Shown in pieces: positions 60,991-64,000 of a stretch of DNA of 64,000 nucleotides. The notes beneath the pieces are model-generated. The model did not search any database, was not told the DNA's origin, and worked only from the letters and a program-made list of their open reading frames with translations. A program made the translations under genes and the position numbers. Source of the stretch: Bifidobacterium oedipodis (GTDB taxonomy: Bacteria; Actinomycetota; Actinomycetes; Actinomycetales; Bifidobacteriaceae). Every line of letters starts with the position of its first letter. Position 1 is the stretch's first letter. Location of the stretch: contig NZ_JAAIII010000003.1 in the NCBI RefSeq assembly GCF_012932425.1, positions 186,001-250,000 on the forward strand, written 5' to 3'.

Positions 60991-62025
60991 ATGAAGTCCA
61001 CCATCCACGACGTCGCCGAAAAAGCCGGCGTGTCGGTAGCCACCGTATCGCGAACGTTCTCCCGCCCCGATGTTGTCTCTCAAACGACACGCGACAAAGT
61101 GCTGCAGGCAGCCAAAGACCTCGACTTCAACATCTCACGTTCCGCCGCAGCACTGAAATCCCAACAATCCTTTCGTGTCGCCATGCTCACCAGTGAGGCG
61201 CACGCGAACTGGTTCAACGCCAACATCAGCATCGCCCTCAACGACGTACTGCAACCCGCCGGCTACGACATCTGCACCTACCGCATCGCCAATGCAGCAG
61301 AGAGACAGGCTTTTTTCGCGGATCTGCCTTTGCGACGCAACGTCGACGCAGTGATTGTGAACTCGTTCAGCATCGACGGCGACGAGATCTCCAATCTCAA
61401 AAAAATGAATATACCGGTGGTCGGCATCAACGTGCCTTCATCCGCGGGATTCGACGCCACCATCAGCATCGACGAATACGAAAGCATGCGTCTTCTGGTC
61501 AGACATCTGCATGACCTCGGACACCGCGACATCAGCTTTGTATGTTCCAACAGCGCCCAGGCACCCCTGCGATACAGCGCCGATCTACGCATGGACGCTT
61601 TTCTGCGGGCATGTCATGACTTCGACGACACCACCCCCACGGTGATCCGCGTACCAAGAGATAAGGAAAATGAAGACGAGCTCATCCTGTCCAGATTCCT
61701 CACTCAATCCCCCAGACCAACGGCCATCTGCTGCCAGAGCGACGCGACGGCGATTCCGCTGATATTCAAATTGCCACGATGCGGCGTCAGTGTCCCTCGA
61801 GACGTTTCGGTTCTTGGGTTCGACGACAGTACCTACGCGCGTCAAGTCGAACTCACTACAATCCACCAGAGCCCCGAGGAACTGGGATACGAGGCCGCGC
61901 GACGCACGTTACAGCTCATTCAGGGCACATGCCCGGAACCTCGGCACCTGACGATGGAAACCTATCTGGCGCTACGTGGCACCACGGCACCGCCGCGTTC
62001 AAGCAACGGTCAGCGCAACGACTAA
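60991..62025 (+). CDS. LacI-family regulator of the GH31 operon
   Basis: 344 aa. HTH MKSTIHDVAEKAGVSVATVSRTFSRPDVVS, hinge ISRSAAALKSQQSFRVAML, effector domain with VVGINVPSS, LRHDLGHRDISFVCSNS-like segment (LVRHLHDLGHRDISFVC) and VLGFDDSTYARQVELTTIHQSPEELG. ATG 60991 has ACGGAG upstream and begins exactly at the HTH. Divergent from the binding-protein gene; three operators lie between, so it is the likely local repressor. Confidence 0.9.
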   Translation: MKSTIHDVAEKAGVSVATVSRTFSRPDVVSQTTRDKVLQAAKDLDFNISRSAAALKSQQSFRVAMLTSEAHANWFNANISIALNDVLQPAGYDICTYRIANAAERQAFFADLPLRRNVDAVIVNSFSIDGDEISNLKKMNIPVVGINVPSSAGFDATISIDEYESMRLLVRHLHDLGHRDISFVCSNSAQAPLRYSADLRMDAFLRACHDFDDTTPTVIRVPRDKENEDELILSRFLTQSPRPTAICCQSDATAIPLIFKLPRCGVSVPRDVSVLGFDDSTYARQVELTTIHQSPEELGYEAARRTLQLIQGTCPEPRHLTMETYLALRGTTAPPRSSNGQRND

Positions 62026-62053
62026 CGCGCGGGCTCACCATTACCCCACGGTT

Positions 62054-64000
62054 TCACCGCTGAGGCGCCATGCCTGATTGGAAAGCGGCCACCGCCTCCA
62101 TGAACCGTTTGCCGTACTGGCGCAGTTTGTTCTCGCCCACACCGTTGACGGCAAGGAATTGCGCATCGGTAATCGGCTTAATGCGCGCCATATCACGCAA
62201 GGTTTTATCGGAGAACACAATGTACGGCGGTTTGCCGATTTCCTGGGCGATGGTGCGGCGCAGTTCGCGCAAACGCTGGAACAGTGCCTCTTCGTCATCA
62301 TCCGGCGCATAGGTGCCCAACGCCGGCCCAGTCGTCGGCTCCGCAGCAACGTTCCGGCTCTTGGCGGATGGTTCGCGCTCCACACGCTTGATTTCATAGT
62401 GGAAATCGGGTGCGGCCGTCTCCCCCGCACGACGCCCGAACATAACAATCGGCAAACGTCCTTCGGCGATGTATAAGTATCCGTCAACGGCCATCTGATT
62501 GAGCACATCGCGAATGCGCGCCTCATTCACACCGCTCAGCATGCCAAAGGTCGGCATTTGCTCGGGGTTCAGCCACGACAGATCCTGTGCCTTGGATCCA
62601 CGCAGGATTTTAACGATTTTGCCCGAACCGACCCGCTGATTCACATCATGCACGCAGCGACTAATCGCACGCGCCACATCAGTTACGTCGATGGTGGCGA
62701 AAGTATGCTCGCAGTTGGCGCACGCGCCGCACTTACCAGCTCCGGCAGCGCCGTCTGATGCCGTGATTTCACCAAAATAGCTGGTCATATACCGGTGCAG
62801 GCAGTCAGTTGTGCGGCAATAGCCCACCATGCCGTCGAGCAACCGACGCTTGGATTGACGCACGATATCCTGCTCCTCGGGGCTCAGCCGCTCGTTTTCA
62901 TAGTCATTGTCAAGCAATCGACGCCGGGTGACGATATCGGAATCATTCCACAGCAACGTGCACCGGCTGGCCTCACCGTCGCGCCCGGCGCGCCCCGCCT
63001 CCTGATAGTAGGCTTCGATGGATTCGGGCATATTGTGGTGGATGACGTAGCGCACATTCGATTTATCGATGCCCATACCAAAGGCGTTGGTGGCCACAAC
63101 CACCGGCACACGATCAGTGACAAAGTCACGCTGGGCGTTCTGCCGTGCGTCCGGTGCCATACCTCCGTGATAGGCGACGGCAATAACAGCTTCTCCAGCA
63201 GCACCGGCATCGTCACCAACAGCAGGGTCACTATCTGCAGGGCCGACGCCCGCGGCCGCACGCAATTGCGGCACCGTCTGATTCAGCGTGGCGGCAAGAG
63301 CTTCGGTTTCCTTGCGAGTGGCGCAATACACGATGCCGGATTCGTTCGGATGATCCGCTATATAGTGAGCCACCCAGGAAGCTTTGCGCTTGGTCTCGAG
63401 TTTGATCACGTCGAAATACAGATTCGGCCGATCGAATCCGGTGACGGTAATGGCCGGATTGTTAAGCCCCAGGATATTCACAATATCGTGGCGCACACGT
63501 TCGGTGGCGGTGGCGGTGAACGCGCCAACCGGCGGACGTTGCGGCAGGGAGGCGATGAATTCGCCGATGCCCAGATAGGAGGATCGGAAGTCCTGACCCC
63601 ATTGGGAGACGCAGTGTGCCTCGTCCACGGCAATCAGTCCGATTGTCGTATTGGCTGCAAAACTGCGGAATCGTGGTGTTTCCAAACGTTCGGGGGCTAC
63701 ATACAGCAGTTTGACCTGACCGGCTGCGGCCTGTTGGAACACCATGGATTGCTCGTCGGGGCTTTGTGTGGTGTTGACGAAGGCGGCAGGCAGACCGATA
63801 TCGTTGAGTGCGTCCACTTGGTCGCGCATCAGGGAAATCAGCGGTGAAATCACGACGGTGACGCCCGGCAACAGTGCGGCGGGAATCTGATAGCACACCG
63901 ATTTGCCCGCGCCAGTGGGCATGACGCCCAACACATCATGCCCTGCGAGCAGCGCCTCAACGATGCCCGCCTGCCCGGCTCGGAACGAATCGTAGCCAAA
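62054..64000 (-). CDS. recQ: ATP-dependent DNA helicase RecQ (5' end outside window)
   Basis: 3'-5' helicase for recombination and repair. The frame is open to the right edge; the first visible residues FGYDSFRAGQ are the RecQ motif 0, so only the extreme N-terminus is missing. Motif I MPTGAGKSVCYQIPA, II AVDEAHCVSQWGQDFR, III FTATATERV, VI YQEAGRAGRDGE. Then the zinc-binding RQC region (CRTTDCLHRYMTSYFGE; CGACANC), a winged helix, and a C-terminal HRDC domain (LRELRRTIAQEIGKPPYIVFSDKTL). Convergent with the LacI gene 28 bp away. Confidence 0.96.
   Translation of the reverse strand, partial: FGYDSFRAGQAGIVEALLAGHDVLGVMPTGAGKSVCYQIPAALLPGVTVVISPLISLMRDQVDALNDIGLPAAFVNTTQSPDEQSMVFQQAAAGQVKLLYVAPERLETPRFRSFAANTTIGLIAVDEAHCVSQWGQDFRSSYLGIGEFIASLPQRPPVGAFTATATERVRHDIVNILGLNNPAITVTGFDRPNLYFDVIKLETKRKASWVAHYIADHPNESGIVYCATRKETEALAATLNQTVPQLRAAAGVGPADSDPAVGDDAGAAGEAVIAVAYHGGMAPDARQNAQRDFVTDRVPVVVATNAFGMGIDKSNVRYVIHHNMPESIEAYYQEAGRAGRDGEASRCTLLWNDSDIVTRRRLLDNDYENERLSPEEQDIVRQSKRRLLDGMVGYCRTTDCLHRYMTSYFGEITASDGAAGAGKCGACANCEHTFATIDVTDVARAISRCVHDVNQRVGSGKIVKILRGSKAQDLSWLNPEQMPTFGMLSGVNEARIRDVLNQMAVDGYLYIAEGRLPIVMFGRRAGETAAPDFHYEIKRVEREPSAKSRNVAAEPTTGPALGTYAPDDDEEALFQRLRELRRTIAQEIGKPPYIVFSDKTLRDMARIKPITDAQFLAVNGVGENKLRQYGKRFMEAVAAFQSGMAPQR

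Overview
The window is a dense, GC-rich actinobacterial chromosome segment, almost certainly Bifidobacterium and most likely B. longum. Reasons: the csc sucrose cluster (LacI, LacY/CscB-type permease, GH32) next to thiamine genes, the actinobacterial DapD type, EF-P with a PGKGP loop, oligosaccharide ABC systems under LacI repressors, and lipoprotein binding proteins. The genus call is firm; the species call rests on remembered gene order. No database search was run, so all names come from motifs and family resemblance.

Layout. 1-3409 (+): thiC (cut by the left edge), thiD and a thiamine-binding DUF77 protein. 3489-8006 (+): sucrose/fructo-oligosaccharide module (LacI, permease, beta-fructofuranosidase), with the permease promoter buried in a perfect 17-bp inverted repeat. 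8220-11639 (+): ABC permease and NMT1/THI5-like lipoprotein without an ATPase gene, then an unusual nucleoside hydrolase. 11673-12705 (-): beta-lactamase-fold serine hydrolase split from its membrane anchor by a frameshift. 12831-18953 (-): carA-carB-pyrF-gmk; the PyrF lacks the canonical catalytic Lys/Asp motif. 19082-20217 (-): efp-nusB. 20292-21316 (-): PIN toxin and excisionase-type antitoxin. 21500-25891 (-): str operon rpsL-rpsG-fusA-tuf. 26236-26312: tRNA-His. 26642-29467 (-): MacB-like ABC exporter. 29738-30390 (+): second PIN toxin-antitoxin pair. 30434-30691 (-): a 40-codon ORF and tRNA-Arg(CCT).

30897-36913: membrane-anchored endonuclease/exonuclease/phosphatase protein, Ppx/GppA phosphatase, class I aminotransferase, Gfo/Idh/MocA oxidoreductase, Vsr endonuclease and a GNAT. 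36937-41166 (-): SWIM/SNF2 helicase. 41290-42279 (+): dapD. 42437-45118: a HipBA toxin-antitoxin module lying between two related arrays of tandem palindromic repeats with an exact 53-bp period; this is the most distinctive structure in the window. 45215-47489 (-): gltA and map. 47594-50809 (+): M13 endopeptidase and an ssb paralogue, separated by a cluster of DnaA boxes including a 25-bp palindrome. 50898-54151 (-): proS, GNAT, luxS. 54343-61990: GH31 glycosidase operon (binding protein, two permeases, YesL/DUF624, GH31) with a divergent LacI regulator; the binding-protein gene carries a G10 tract. 62054-64000 (-): recQ, cut by the right edge.

How it fits together: core information-processing genes (str operon, efp, nusB, proS, carAB) alternate with accessory modules for sugar capture (csc, GH31), thiamine precursor supply, three toxin-antitoxin pairs and DNA repair or processing enzymes (Vsr, SNF2, RecQ). 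Apart from the clear -35/-10 pairs and palindromes noted, promoters and terminators are inferred from motif shape alone.
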